From contig NZ_VEDF01000009.1 of the NCBI RefSeq assembly GCF_007677725.1, forward strand, positions 124,001 to 188,000: 64,000 nt of DNA. The letters run 5' to 3'. Position numbers and translations under genes: made by a program. The notes below the pieces were generated by a model. The model worked only from the letters and a program-made list of their open reading frames with translations. It was not told where the DNA came from and did not search any database. The stretch's first letter is position 1. Each line of letters begins with the position of its first letter. The DNA comes from Pseudomonas sp. URMO17WK12:I11. Its GTDB lineage: Bacteria; Pseudomonadota; Gammaproteobacteria; Pseudomonadales; Pseudomonadaceae. Shown here piece by piece: positions 8,297 to 16,982 of the stretch.

Positions 8297-10138
8297 TCAC
8301 AGCCCTTCGAGCATCGCCTTGTTACGCACCGCACCTTTATCGGCGCTGGTGGCCAACAGGGCATAGGCTTTCAGCGCGGTGGTCACTTTGCGCGGGCGCA
8401 CTTCAGCCGGTTTCCAGCCTTTCTGGTCCTGCTCGATGCGCCGCTGGGCCAGTTCTTCATCGCTGACCAGCAGGTTGATCGAACGGTTGGGGATGTCGAT
8501 CAGCACTTTGTCGCCGTCGCGCACCAGGCCAATGGCGCCGCCAGCGGCAGCTTCCGGCGAGGCGTGACCGATCGACAGACCCGAGGTGCCGCCCGAGAAG
8601 CGACCGTCGGTAAGCAGGGCGCAGGCTTTGCCCAGGCCTTTGGACTTCAGGTACGAGGTCGGGTAGAGCATCTCTTGCATGCCCGGCCCGCCTTTCGGAC
8701 CTTCGTAACGAATGATCACGATGTCGCCGGCCTTCACTTCGTCAGCGAGGATGCCGCGTACCGCGCTGTCCTGGCTTTCGAAGATCTTCGCAGTGCCTTC
8801 GAACACGTGGATCGACTCGTCGACACCTGCGGTTTTCACCACGCAACCGTCCAGGGCGATATTGCCGTACAGCACGGCCAGGCCGCCTTCCTGCGAGTAG
8901 GCGTGCTCGAAGCTGCGGATGCAGCCGTTTTCACGGTCGTCGTCGAGGGTTTCCCAGCGGGTCGACTGGCTGAACGCGGTCTGCGTCGGGATGCCGGCCG
9001 GGCCTGCCTTGAAGAACGTATGCACGGCTTCGTCGTCGGTCTGGGTGATGTCCCACTTGGCGATGGCTTCTTCCATGCTGCGGCTGTGCACGGTCGGCAG
9101 GTCGGTGTGCAGCAAGCCGCCGCGAGCCAGCGACCCGAGGATGCTGAAGATGCCGCCAGCGCGGTGCACATCCTCCATGTGGTACTTCTGGATATTCGGC
9201 GCCACCTTGCACAGCTGCGGCACTTTGCGCGACAGCCGGTCGATGTCGCGCAGGTCGAAGGCCACCTCGCCTTCCTGGGCCGCAGCCAGCAGGTGCAGGA
9301 TGGTGTTGGTCGAGCCGCCCATGGCGATGTCGAGCATCATGGCATTTTCGAACGCCTTGAAGTTGGCGATGCTGCGCGGCAGCACCGACTCGTCGTTGTC
9401 CTGGTAGTAGCGTTTGCACAGCTCGACGATGGTGCGACCGGCAGTGAGGAACAGCTGCTCGCGGTCGGCGTGGGTAGCCAGGGTCGAGCCGTTGCCCGGC
9501 AATGCCAGGCCCAGGGCCTCGGTCAGGCAGTTCATCGAGTTGGCGGTGAACATGCCAGAGCACGAGCCGCAGGTCGGGCATGCGCTGCGTTCGTACTCGG
9601 CGACTTTCTCGTCGGAGGCGGTAGAGTCAGCGGCAATGACCATGGCGTCGACCAGGTCCAGGCCGTGGCTGGCCAATTTGGTCTTGCCGGCTTCCATCGG
9701 CCCGCCAGAGACGAAGATCACCGGAATGTTCAGGCGCAGGGCGGCCATCAGCATGCCAGGGGTGATCTTGTCGCAGTTGGAGATACAGACGATGGCATCG
9801 GCGCAATGGGCGTTGACCATGTACTCGACGGCGTCGGCGATGATCTCGCGGCTGGGCAGCGAATACAGCATGCCATCGTGGCCCATGGCGATGCCATCGT
9901 CGACCGCGATGGTGTTGAATTCCTTGGCCACGCCACCGGCGCGTTCGATCTCGCGGGCAACCAGCTGGCCCAGGTCCTTGAGGTGCACATGCCCCGGGAC
10001 GAACTGGGTGAACGAGTTGGCGATGGCGATGATCGGTTTCTTGAAATCTTCGTCCTTCATCCCGGTGGCGCGCCACAGGGCACGCGCGCCGGCCATGTTG
10101 CGGCCTTGGGTGGAGGTCTTGGAACGATAATCAGGCAT
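8297..10138 (-). CDS. ilvD: Dihydroxy-acid dehydratase
   Basis: Fe-S enzyme of branched-chain amino-acid synthesis; it dehydrates 2,3-dihydroxy-isovalerate and -methylvalerate to the 2-keto acids. At 613 residues it has the length of the E. coli-type [4Fe-4S] enzyme. Key features are PDYRSKTSTQGRNMAGARAL at the N-terminus, Cys122 in the CISNCDK motif, a Cys cluster at 187/190/193 (ACPTCGSCSGMF), and the C-terminal DGRFSGGTSGLSIGH signature. AGGAG is placed 8-9 bases before the ATG. It is transcribed alone; the other ilv genes are not in the window. A -10-like TAGAAT on the minus strand at 10316-10311 would give a leader of about 170 bases. Confidence 0.97.
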   Translation of the reverse strand: MPDYRSKTSTQGRNMAGARALWRATGMKDEDFKKPIIAIANSFTQFVPGHVHLKDLGQLVAREIERAGGVAKEFNTIAVDDGIAMGHDGMLYSLPSREIIADAVEYMVNAHCADAIVCISNCDKITPGMLMAALRLNIPVIFVSGGPMEAGKTKLASHGLDLVDAMVIAADSTASDEKVAEYERSACPTCGSCSGMFTANSMNCLTEALGLALPGNGSTLATHADREQLFLTAGRTIVELCKRYYQDNDESVLPRSIANFKAFENAMMLDIAMGGSTNTILHLLAAAQEGEVAFDLRDIDRLSRKVPQLCKVAPNIQKYHMEDVHRAGGIFSILGSLARGGLLHTDLPTVHSRSMEEAIAKWDITQTDDEAVHTFFKAGPAGIPTQTAFSQSTRWETLDDDRENGCIRSFEHAYSQEGGLAVLYGNIALDGCVVKTAGVDESIHVFEGTAKIFESQDSAVRGILADEVKAGDIVIIRYEGPKGGPGMQEMLYPTSYLKSKGLGKACALLTDGRFSGGTSGLSIGHASPEAAAGGAIGLVRDGDKVLIDIPNRSINLLVSDEELAQRRIEQDQKGWKPAEVRPRKVTTALKAYALLATSADKGAVRNKAMLEGL

Positions 10139-10616
10139 GAAACACTCCTGGCGGCTTAATCAGGTCACAAAAAGGGAGTGAGCTTCTCTTGTCCTCTGCG
10201 CCGCAGGTCGGTTGCCACTGGCACGGATGGGGCCGAAGACCGCGCGGGATCGCCGCGTGCTTGGCCAGAGCTCATAAACCCGCCGGGGATGACTGGCGAT
10301 GAATAGGCCGATTCTACACCGCTCTGGCGGTGAGGGAATGAAGATGTGTCTGGACGGTGCCTTGGGGCGAATTCCCGGTTGGCTGTAAGGGGCTTCCGAA
10401 AAGCCGTTCAAGGGGCAGACCTGATCCGCGCTGCTGTCTATCATCCGCCGCGCCGCATGAGCGGTTTGACGAGAAAACCCATCCATGGACCTTCCCAGTT
10501 TCAGTTCATCGCGAACCTGCAAATTGGCACTGAACGCGTCGACGTCAGCGCCTGCGGCGGCCTGAACGCTTCAGTTCGAGTCTCGTGGGCGCCAGCGTTG
10601 GCGCCTGGAGACTCAC
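10139..10616. other. 478-bp divergent intergenic region, ilvD / MgtE-type gene
   Basis: No convincing gene is visible. A 120-codon minus-strand frame (10160-10522) has Arg/Ser/Pro-rich, low-complexity composition and no domain, so I do not call it. The left part should hold the ilvD leader and promoter (TAGAAT, minus strand, 10316-10311). The right part should hold the leader of the plus-strand MgtE-type gene, ending in two successive hairpins: CTGAA/TTCAG at 10562-10574 and the long one at 10578-10614. Confidence 0.5.
10578..10614 (+). promoter_or_regulatory. Long hairpin that encloses the Shine-Dalgarno of the MgtE-type gene
   Basis: Outer arms GAGTCTC (10578-10584) and GAGACTC (10608-10614) and inner arms GGCGCCA (10588-10594) and TGGCGCC (10599-10605) make a 14-bp stem with a 3x2 internal loop and GCGT apical loop. 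The ribosome-binding GGAG (10607-10610) lies in the closing arm, and the stem ends two bases before the ATG at 10617. This should repress translation unless opened, and so may be a cation- or ribosome-controlled switch. Confidence 0.6.
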
Positions 10617-11291
10617 ATGCTGTCTGACTGCACAACCTGCACCCACTGCAAACAAACCCTGACGCCTGAACAGACCAGCGCGGCGCTGGAACGGCAACGG
10701 CAGGAAGCCACCGAAGACTTCCACAAGGGCGCATCGATCACCAATCACGTGGGCAACCTGCGCCAGGCTACTGTTGGCCTGCTGTACCGCAAGCGCGTCC
10801 TGTGGTTGGTGCTGTTGGTGTTCGGCAACCTGTTTTCCGGCGCAGGCATTGCCGCCTTCGAGGAAACCATCGCTGCACATATCGTCCTGGTGTTCTTCCT
10901 GCCGCTGCTGGTAGACAGCGGTGGCAATGCCGGCGCGCAATCCGCGACGTTGATGGTGCGGGCGCTGGCGACCGGCGAAGTGGTCATGCGTGACTGGCTG
11001 CGAATGCTGGGACGCGAGTGCGGGGTGGCCCTGGCGCTCGGGGGCACCATGGCCCTCGCGGTGGCGTCGTTGGGGGCACTGCGTGGTGGGCCTGAAATCG
11101 CCGTGATCGTGGCCAGCAGCATGCTGGTGATCGTCTTGATCGGCAGCCTCATCGGCATGAGCCTGCCTTTTTTGTTCACCCGCCTGAAGCTCGACCCAGC
11201 CACCGCCAGTGGCCCGCTGGTGACCTCGATTGCCGATGCGGCGGGGGTGCTGGTGTATTTCGGGATCGCCTCGCAGGTACTGGACATCTGA
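10617..11291 (+). CDS. Short MgtE/SLC41-type divalent cation channel (membrane domain only)
   Basis: Probable Mg2+ or other divalent cation transporter of the inner membrane. The 224-residue protein corresponds to the C-terminal membrane domain of MgtE: helices near 62-82, 84-105, 135-155, 160-185 and 195-220, with the family core LLVDSGGNAGAQSATLMVRAL at about 98-118. It lacks the cytoplasmic N-domain and the CBS pair that gate full-length MgtE. In their place is a 55-residue polar segment starting with a cysteine cluster (C5, C8, C11). GGAG precedes the ATG by 6 bases but is held in a strong hairpin. Half-size MgtE proteins usually act as dimers. The transported ion is not known. Confidence 0.8.
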   Translation: MLSDCTTCTHCKQTLTPEQTSAALERQRQEATEDFHKGASITNHVGNLRQATVGLLYRKRVLWLVLLVFGNLFSGAGIAAFEETIAAHIVLVFFLPLLVDSGGNAGAQSATLMVRALATGEVVMRDWLRMLGRECGVALALGGTMALAVASLGALRGGPEIAVIVASSMLVIVLIGSLIGMSLPFLFTRLKLDPATASGPLVTSIADAAGVLVYFGIASQVLDI

Positions 11292-11299
11292 TACCGGCC

Positions 11300-11316
11300 G
11301 GGGCGCAGGGCGCCCC
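11300..11316. terminator. Hairpin between the MgtE-type gene and rlmI
   Basis: GGGGCGC (11300-11306) and GCGCCCC (11310-11316) form a 7-bp GC-only stem with a 3-base loop between convergent genes. There is no clear U-tract, so this is a terminator-like hairpin only. Confidence 0.4.
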
Positions 11317-11327
11317 AGCCGCAGGCG

Positions 11328-12524
11328 TCAGCTGTTGGGCAGCAGGCGGCAGGTGATGCTCTTGATGTAGCGGGTTTCGGCAATGGCCGGGTGTACCGGA
11401 TGGTCAGGGCCCTGGCCGCCGCGTTCGAGCAATTGCAGGTTGCGGTCCAGGTGGCGTGCGCTGGTCAGCAGGATGTTGTGCAAGTCATCTTCGGGCAGGT
11501 GCATCGAGCACGACGCGCTGACCAGGATGCCATCCTTGTTCAGCATGCGCATGGCCTGTTCGTTGAGGCGGCGGTAGGCGCCTTCGCCGTTTTTCAGGTC
11601 TTTCTTGCGCTTGATGAACGCGGGTGGGTCGGCAATGATCACATCGAAGCGCTCTTCAGCGGCCTTGAGCTCGCGCAGGGCCTCGAACACGTCGCCTTCG
11701 ATACAGGTCAGCTTCTCACCGATACCGTTGAGCGCGGCGTTGCGCTCGACGCCATCTAAGGCAAAGCCTGAGGCATCGACGCAGAAGACTTCGCTGGCGC
11801 CGAACGCCCCAGCCTGCACGCCCCAGCCACCGATGTAGCTGAACAGGTCGAGCACGCGCTTACCTTTGACGTAAGGCGCCAGGCGCGCGCGATTCATGCG
11901 GTGGTCGTAGAACCAGCCGGTTTTCTGACCTTCACGCACCGGGGCTTCGAACTTCACGCCATTTTCTTCCAGTGCGACCCAGTCCGGCACCTCGCCATAG
12001 ACCGTCTCCACATAACGCTGCAGGCCCTCGGCGTCGCGCGCTGCGGAGTCGTTCTTGAACAGAATGCCGCTGGGTTTGACCACCTGCACCAGGGCGGCGA
12101 TTACCTCATCCTTGTGCGCTTCCATGGTGGCCGAAGCCAGTTGCACCACCAGGATGTCGAAGAAACGGTCGACCACCAGCCCCGGCAGCAGGTCGGAATC
12201 GCCGTAGACCAGGCGATAGCACGGCTGCTCGAACAGGCGCTGGCGCAGCGACAGGGCGACGTTCAGGCGGTGTACCAACAGCGACTTGTCCAGCGCCAGC
12301 TTGCTGTCGCGCGACAGCAGGCGGGCACAGATGAGGTTGTTCGGGCTCAGGGCGACGATGCCCAGCGGTTTGCCGTTGGCAGCTTCGAGCACTGCCTGCT
12401 GGCCGGCCTGCAAGCCCTGCAACGGCGTCGCGGCCACGTCGACCTCGTTGCTGTAGACCCACAGGTGGCCGGCGCGCAAGCGGCGGTCGGCATTGGCTTT
12501 GAGGCGAAGGCTGGGCAGGGACAT
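11328..12524 (-). CDS. rlmI: 23S rRNA (cytosine-1962-C5)-methyltransferase RlmI
   Basis: SAM-dependent methyltransferase that makes m5C1962 in 23S rRNA. It has 398 residues, matching RlmI. Domains: N-terminal PUA RNA-binding domain (residues 1-80, RLRAGHLWVYSNEV), a central EEHEA-like domain, and a Rossmann methyltransferase with DLFSYIGGWG at 226-235. IIADPPAFIKRKKDL is the substrate-binding motif, and the catalytic-type Cys is in VSASCSMHL. The frame extends 31 codons upstream of the chosen ATG at 12524, but those codons run through an AT-rich, promoter-like stretch (TATAAT on the minus strand at 12557-12552), so the shorter start is preferred. Confidence 0.93.
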   Translation of the reverse strand: MSLPSLRLKANADRRLRAGHLWVYSNEVDVAATPLQGLQAGQQAVLEAANGKPLGIVALSPNNLICARLLSRDSKLALDKSLLVHRLNVALSLRQRLFEQPCYRLVYGDSDLLPGLVVDRFFDILVVQLASATMEAHKDEVIAALVQVVKPSGILFKNDSAARDAEGLQRYVETVYGEVPDWVALEENGVKFEAPVREGQKTGWFYDHRMNRARLAPYVKGKRVLDLFSYIGGWGVQAGAFGASEVFCVDASGFALDGVERNAALNGIGEKLTCIEGDVFEALRELKAAEERFDVIIADPPAFIKRKKDLKNGEGAYRRLNEQAMRMLNKDGILVSASCSMHLPEDDLHNILLTSARHLDRNLQLLERGGQGPDHPVHPAIAETRYIKSITCRLLPNS

Positions 12525-12712
12525 GAAGTCGCTCCGGGAAAAAAGAGCGGAATTATAACGCGTTGGCCCAGGCCACGCTGCATGCCATGACCGCGACACG
12601 GCCACGCTGGACACCAATTGTCTGAATTTTCTACTGCACTCATTGATCCCAGCAATTGGTATGCCGGCGGACTACGGCGTTAGAATTCCCCGTCCTTCAC
12701 GAGTATGTACGC

Positions 12713-13585
12713 ATGTCCCAAGAACTCAGCGCCGAACAGATCCAGCAAGCCTTGCAGGGCATCACCATTCCGCCGCAGCCGCAGATTATGGTCGACCTGC
12801 AGTTCGAGCAGTACATGCCAGACCCCGACCTGGAAACCATCGCCAAGCTGATCGCCCAGGACCCGGGCCTGGCCGGTGCCCTGCTCAAGTTGGTCAATTC
12901 GCCGCATTTCGGCCTGTCCAACAAGATCGGTTCGATCCAGCGGGCGGTGAACCTGCTGGGCAGTCGCTCGATCATCAACCTGATCAACGCCCAATCGATC
13001 AAGGGTGAGATGAGCGACGAAACCATCGTCACCCTCAACCGTTTCTGGGACACCGCGCAGGACGTGGCCATGACCTGCCTGACCCTGGCCAAGCGCACCG
13101 GCATCCAGCCGGCCGATGAGGCCTACACGCTCGGGCTGTTTCATGATTGCGGTGTGCCGCTGATGCTCAAGCGCTTTCCTGAGTACATGCAAGTGCTGGA
13201 AGAGGCCTATGCCAAGGCAGACGAGCAGACCCGGGTGGTGGACACCGAGAACCGCGCGTTCAACACCAATCACTCGGTGGTGGGCTATTTCACCGCCAAG
13301 TCATGGCGCCTGCCGGAACACATCAGCGCCGCGATCGCCAATCACCATAACGCCTTGGCGATCTTCCGCGAGGAGTCCTCACGCAACACCCAAAGCCAGC
13401 TCAAGAACCTCCTGGCGGTGCTGAAAATGGCCGAACATATCTGCGCCTCCTACCGCGTGCTGGGCAACCAGAGCGTTGACCACGAATGGCTGGCCGTCGG
13501 GCCAATGGTGCTGGACTACATCGGTCTGTCGGAGTACGACTTCGATAACCTCAAGCAGAATATTCGCGAGATGGGCGGGCACTGA
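12713..13585 (+). CDS. HDOD-domain signalling protein
   Basis: 290-residue cytoplasmic protein made of one HDOD domain (about residues 20-215: IPPQPQIMVDLQFEQYMPDPDLETIAKLI, DPGLAGALLKLVNS, then INLLGSRSIINLI-type motifs). HDOD domains are HD-superfamily relatives without catalytic metal residues, and act in regulation of motility, cell cycle or c-di-GMP responses. No output domain is attached. The ATG at 12713 begins MSQELSAEQ; an upstream extension of 19 codons is possible but has no ribosome binding site. It is followed after 3 bases by mutM, so the two may be co-transcribed. The specific pathway is unknown. Confidence 0.88.
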   Translation: MSQELSAEQIQQALQGITIPPQPQIMVDLQFEQYMPDPDLETIAKLIAQDPGLAGALLKLVNSPHFGLSNKIGSIQRAVNLLGSRSIINLINAQSIKGEMSDETIVTLNRFWDTAQDVAMTCLTLAKRTGIQPADEAYTLGLFHDCGVPLMLKRFPEYMQVLEEAYAKADEQTRVVDTENRAFNTNHSVVGYFTAKSWRLPEHISAAIANHHNALAIFREESSRNTQSQLKNLLAVLKMAEHICASYRVLGNQSVDHEWLAVGPMVLDYIGLSEYDFDNLKQNIREMGGH

Positions 13586-13588
13586 TCG

Positions 13589-14401
13589 ATGCCGGAACTT
13601 CCTGAAGTAGAAACCACCCGCCGCGGCATTGCCCCGCATCTCGAAGGTCAGCGCGTCAGTCGGGTGGTGGTGCGCGACCGGCGCTTGCGCTGGCCGATCC
13701 CGGAAGACCTCGACGTGCGTCTATCCGGGCAGCGCATCGTCAGCGTCGAGCGACGCGCCAAGTACCTGCTGATCAACGCCGAGATCGGCACCTTGATCAG
13801 CCACCTGGGGATGTCCGGCAACCTGCGCCTGGTCGAGATGGGCCTGCCCGCCGCCAAGCATGAGCACGTGGATATCGAGTTGGAGTCAGGCCTGGTGCTG
13901 CGCTATACCGATCCACGGCGCTTTGGCGCCATGCTCTGGAGCCACGACCCACTCAATCATGAGTTGCTGTTACGCCTGGGCCCAGAGCCGTTGACCGAGT
14001 TGTTCGATGGCGAGCGCTTGTTCCAGCAGTCACGTGGCCGTTCGATGGCAGTCAAACCGTTCATCATGGACAACGCCGTGGTCGTGGGTGTCGGCAACAT
14101 CTACGCAACCGAGGCGCTGTTCGCAGCCGGCATCGACCCTCGTCGGGAGGCAGGGGGAATTTCGCGGGCGCGTTACCTGAAGCTTGCTGTCGAGATCAAG
14201 CGCGTGCTGGCAGCCGCGATCGAGCGCGGGGGCACTACCCTACGCGACTTCATCGGTGGTGATGGCCAGCCAGGCTATTTCCAGCAGGAATTATTCGCCT
14301 ACGGCCGTGCCGGGCTGCCCTGCAAAGTGTGCGGCACGCTCTTGCGCGAGGTGAAGCTCGGCCAACGTGCAAGCGTGTTCTGTCCGCGCTGCCAACGCTG
14401 A
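13589..14401 (+). CDS. mutM: Formamidopyrimidine-DNA glycosylase / AP lyase
   Basis: Base-excision-repair enzyme that removes 8-oxoguanine and FaPy lesions and cleaves the abasic site. 270 residues, normal for MutM. The mature N-terminus PELPEVETTRRG carries the catalytic Pro2 and Glu3 after Met removal. A conserved Lys lies in RRAKYLL (near residue 57), the helix-two-turn-helix appears as GVGNIYATEALFAAGIDP, and the C-terminal zinc finger is CKVC...CPRC. It starts 3 bases after the HDOD gene stop. A hairpin without U-tract follows. Confidence 0.97.
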   Translation: MPELPEVETTRRGIAPHLEGQRVSRVVVRDRRLRWPIPEDLDVRLSGQRIVSVERRAKYLLINAEIGTLISHLGMSGNLRLVEMGLPAAKHEHVDIELESGLVLRYTDPRRFGAMLWSHDPLNHELLLRLGPEPLTELFDGERLFQQSRGRSMAVKPFIMDNAVVVGVGNIYATEALFAAGIDPRREAGGISRARYLKLAVEIKRVLAAAIERGGTTLRDFIGGDGQPGYFQQELFAYGRAGLPCKVCGTLLREVKLGQRASVFCPRCQR

Positions 14402-14411
14402 AGCAGGCTGT

Positions 14412-14433
14412 AGCGCTGCCGCTGGGCAGCGCT
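14412..14433. terminator. Hairpin between convergent mutM and fdx
   Basis: AGCGCTGCC (14412-14420) and GGCAGCGCT (14425-14433) make a perfect 9-bp stem with a GCTG loop, 10 bases after the mutM stop. It has no U-tract. Confidence 0.45.
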
Positions 14434-14446
14434 GGCCCGAGCGACT

Positions 14447-14698
14447 TCAGGCTTTGCCAGTGATCCGGCGGTACTTGGCCATCAGTTGCTCTTCGGTTTC
14501 CGGGTGCGCTTCATCCAGTGGGATGCAGTCGACCGGGCACACCTGCTGGCATTGCGGCTCGTCGTAATGACCCACGCACTGGGTGCACAGGTTCGGGTCG
14601 ATCACGTAGATCTCTTCGCCTTGGGAGATGGCCTCGTTCGGGCACTCGGGTTCGCAGACGTCGCAGTTGATGCAATCGTCGGTGATGATCAGGGACAT
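14447..14698 (-). CDS. fdx: YfhL-type 2[4Fe-4S] ferredoxin
   Basis: 83-residue low-potential electron carrier with two [4Fe-4S] clusters. The first ligand set is CINCDVCEPECP, and the second is CTQCVGHYDEPQCQQVCPVDC with the insertion typical of the YfhL/Allochromatium-type ferredoxins. A C-terminal helical tail (PETEEQLMAKYRRI) is also usual for them. The ATG at 14698 gives the standard MSLIITDDCINC beginning; a longer frame from 14779 has no support. It sits directly downstream of coaD on the same strand (108-bp gap). This pairing is common in pseudomonads, though no functional link is established. Confidence 0.93.
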   Translation of the reverse strand: MSLIITDDCINCDVCEPECPNEAISQGEEIYVIDPNLCTQCVGHYDEPQCQQVCPVDCIPLDEAHPETEEQLMAKYRRITGKA

Positions 14699-14806
14699 GG
14701 GGGCTCCGGCCAGGGCTCTGCGCCCAGGCATGTTCAACGCTGTGGGCACAATTGTGCCGCATTCGCGTCCGCAGTGCACGCGGGCGCGACGTTCAGCTGC
14801 GCGAGG

Positions 14807-15286
14807 TCACTTCTTGAAACGTTCGGTCAAGGCCGCGGCCACCGCCGGGTGGACGAACTTGCTGATATCGCCGCCCAATGCCGCTATTTCACGGACCAGA
14901 GTCGAGGAAATGAACGAGTAGCGCTCGGACGGTGTGAGGAACAGGCTTTCGACGTCTGGGGCCAACTGCCGGTTCATGTTCGCCAGCTGGAATTCGTACT
15001 CGAAGTCCGACACAGCGCGCAGGCCGCGCAGGAACACGTTCGCGCCCTGCTCCTTGGCAAAATGCGCCAGCAGCGACGAGAAGCCGATGACCTCGACATT
15101 GGGCAGGTGCCGGGTGACCTCACGGGCCAGCTCGACCCGTTGTTCCAGCGGGAACAGGGGGTTTTTCTTCGGGCTGGCCGCCACCGCGATGATCACGTGG
15201 TCGAACAGGCGCGAAGCGCGCTCGACCAGGTCGCCGTGACCTTTGGTAATGGGGTCGAAAGTACCCGGGTACAACACTCGGTTCAT
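14807..15286 (-). CDS. coaD: Phosphopantetheine adenylyltransferase
   Basis: Penultimate enzyme of coenzyme A synthesis: transfers AMP from ATP to 4'-phosphopantetheine to give dephospho-CoA. 159 residues, standard length. The nucleotidyltransferase motif YPGTFDPITKGH is at residues 6-17, the KNPLFPLEQRVELA segment follows, and the C-terminal substrate motif ISSTLVREIA is present. Cytoplasmic hexamer in known homologues. Confidence 0.97.
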   Translation of the reverse strand: MNRVLYPGTFDPITKGHGDLVERASRLFDHVIIAVAASPKKNPLFPLEQRVELAREVTRHLPNVEVIGFSSLLAHFAKEQGANVFLRGLRAVSDFEYEFQLANMNRQLAPDVESLFLTPSERYSFISSTLVREIAALGGDISKFVHPAVAAALTERFKK

Positions 15287-15401
15287 CGCGTCATCCTGGC
15301 TGGAGTGCGTTGGGGAGTCGGATGGTAGCGCAGCGACTGCTGCCCGGCCAAGTCATGCGGCCGGCCGATGGCACTATAGACAGAGGGGCGATTCCTTGTC
15401 A

Positions 15402-16832
15402 TCAACGGATGAACAGCTTGTAGACCAAGCGTTGCAGGGCTTTGCCATACGGTGGGTAGATCAACTTCGCCGCGTTGAAACGCTGTTTGGCCAGCACCGC
15501 CTTGGCCTTGCTGAAGGTCAGAAACCCTTCGCGTCCGTGATAGTGGCCCATTCCAGAGGGGCCGACACCGCCAAACGGCAGATCATGCTGGGCCACATGG
15601 ACCAAAGTGTCGTTCAGGCATACCCCTCCGGAGTGGCTGTGCTGCAACACGTGCTGCTGCTCGTCGCGGTCATAGCCAAAATAATAGAGCGCCAGGGGGC
15701 GGGGTCGCTGATTGACGTAGGCCAGGGCATCGTCGAGCTTCCTGTAGGGCACCAGCGGCAACAGGGGGCCGAAGATCTCATCCTGCATCACCTGCATGCT
15801 GTCGTCAGTGTGGGTCAGCAGGTGCGGTGGTAGGCGTCGACCCTGGCGCGGCTCATGGGCATACAGGTCAAGCACTTGCGCACCTTTGCCGCGGGCGTCG
15901 TCGAGCAAGTGCTGCAGGCGCTGCAGCTGCCGTGCGTTGATGATCGCACTGTAGTCGGGATTGGCGGCGATGCGCGGGTACAGGCGGCGCATCGCTTTGC
16001 CGTATTCATGGGCAAATTCGTTCAGGCGCTCCTGGGGCACCAGGACGTAATCAGGTGCAACGCAGGTCTGGCCGGCGTTGAGGGCCTTGCCGAAGGCGAT
16101 ACGCTCGGCGGCAGTGGCCAGGGGCACGCTGGCCGAAACGATGGCCGGCGACTTGCCGCCCAGCTCGAGGGTCACCGGGGTGAGATTGTGCGCCGCTGCC
16201 TGCATCACCTGACGCCCCACGCTGGTGGCACCGGTGAACAACAGATGATCGAAAGGCAAACGGGCGAAGGCCTGCCCCACTTCGACTTCGCCCAGGACTA
16301 CGCTGACCAGGTCGTCAGGGAAAACCCGTTGCAGCAGCGCCTTGAGCGTCTTGGCGCTGGCCGGGGCAGCTTCGCTGAGTTTGAGCATGACCCGGTTGCC
16401 GGCGGCCAGTGCGCAGGTCAACGGACCGATGGCCAGAAACAACGGGTAGTTCCACGGCACCATGATCCCGACCACCCCCAGTGGCTGGTATACCACCTTG
16501 GCGCTGGCCGGTTGGAAGGCCAGCCCTGCGCGGCGTCTGGCGGGGCGCATCCAGCGCTGCAGATGACGCTGGGCATGGCGAATGCCTTGCATGCAGGGCA
16601 GCAGCTCGGCCAGCAGCGTTTCATCGGCACTGCGCCCGGCAAAGTCCTGGTCGACGGCGGCGATCAATGCCTGCTGATCGCCAAGCAGCGCCTCGCGCAG
16701 GCTGTGCAGCCATTGCTGGCGCTGCGCCGCAGGCGGCATGGGGTTGCTGGCGAAGGCCAGGCGTTGGGCGGCGAAGGTTGTCTCAAGGTACGTGTCGCTG
16801 CTCACGGCAGGCAGAGTGATTGGCGAGGTCAA
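15402..16832 (-). CDS. calB: Coniferyl aldehyde dehydrogenase
   Basis: NAD(P)-dependent aldehyde dehydrogenase of the class 3/CalB type; oxidises coniferyl aldehyde to ferulate in lignin-derived aromatic catabolism and probably accepts other aldehydes. I chose a TTG start at 16832 because GGAAG lies 7 bases before it, it gives 476 residues (MTSPITLPAVSSDTYLET), and no ATG lies near the conserved N-terminus; a GTG at 16804 is the alternative. Catalytic residues are Glu223 in LELGGKSP and Cys257 in NAGQTCVAPD. VPWNYP and FTGATSVG line the cofactor site. The C-terminus KLIYPPYGK...LFIR resembles membrane-associated class 3 ALDHs. A divergent TetR gene starts 150 bp away and is the likely regulator. 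Confidence 0.88.
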   Translation of the reverse strand: MTSPITLPAVSSDTYLETTFAAQRLAFASNPMPPAAQRQQWLHSLREALLGDQQALIAAVDQDFAGRSADETLLAELLPCMQGIRHAQRHLQRWMRPARRRAGLAFQPASAKVVYQPLGVVGIMVPWNYPLFLAIGPLTCALAAGNRVMLKLSEAAPASAKTLKALLQRVFPDDLVSVVLGEVEVGQAFARLPFDHLLFTGATSVGRQVMQAAAHNLTPVTLELGGKSPAIVSASVPLATAAERIAFGKALNAGQTCVAPDYVLVPQERLNEFAHEYGKAMRRLYPRIAANPDYSAIINARQLQRLQHLLDDARGKGAQVLDLYAHEPRQGRRLPPHLLTHTDDSMQVMQDEIFGPLLPLVPYRKLDDALAYVNQRPRPLALYYFGYDRDEQQHVLQHSHSGGVCLNDTLVHVAQHDLPFGGVGPSGMGHYHGREGFLTFSKAKAVLAKQRFNAAKLIYPPYGKALQRLVYKLFIR

Positions 16833-16982
16833 GGCAGGGCTTCCGGCTGGGCTGCAATGCCTAGAGCCTATACGCAAAGCGCGCGCACGGTGAGGGTTTT
16901 GCATCGCTATCCGAAGGTGCATCGGCGGGCGCATTCGCCGTAAGATGAGGTCATTGCAAAGAACGCAGACTGGAAGCCGAGC

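Noticed and set aside
8066..10159. 697-codon plus-strand frame opposite ilvD
   Set aside because: Antisense shadow of ilvD; it also overlaps the end of pchP and the bidirectional terminator.
10160..10522. 120-codon minus-strand frame upstream of ilvD
   Set aside because: Arg/Ser/Pro-rich, no domain, no ribosome binding site, and it covers the likely ilvD promoter. Kept as intergenic, although comparison with other pseudomonads could change this.
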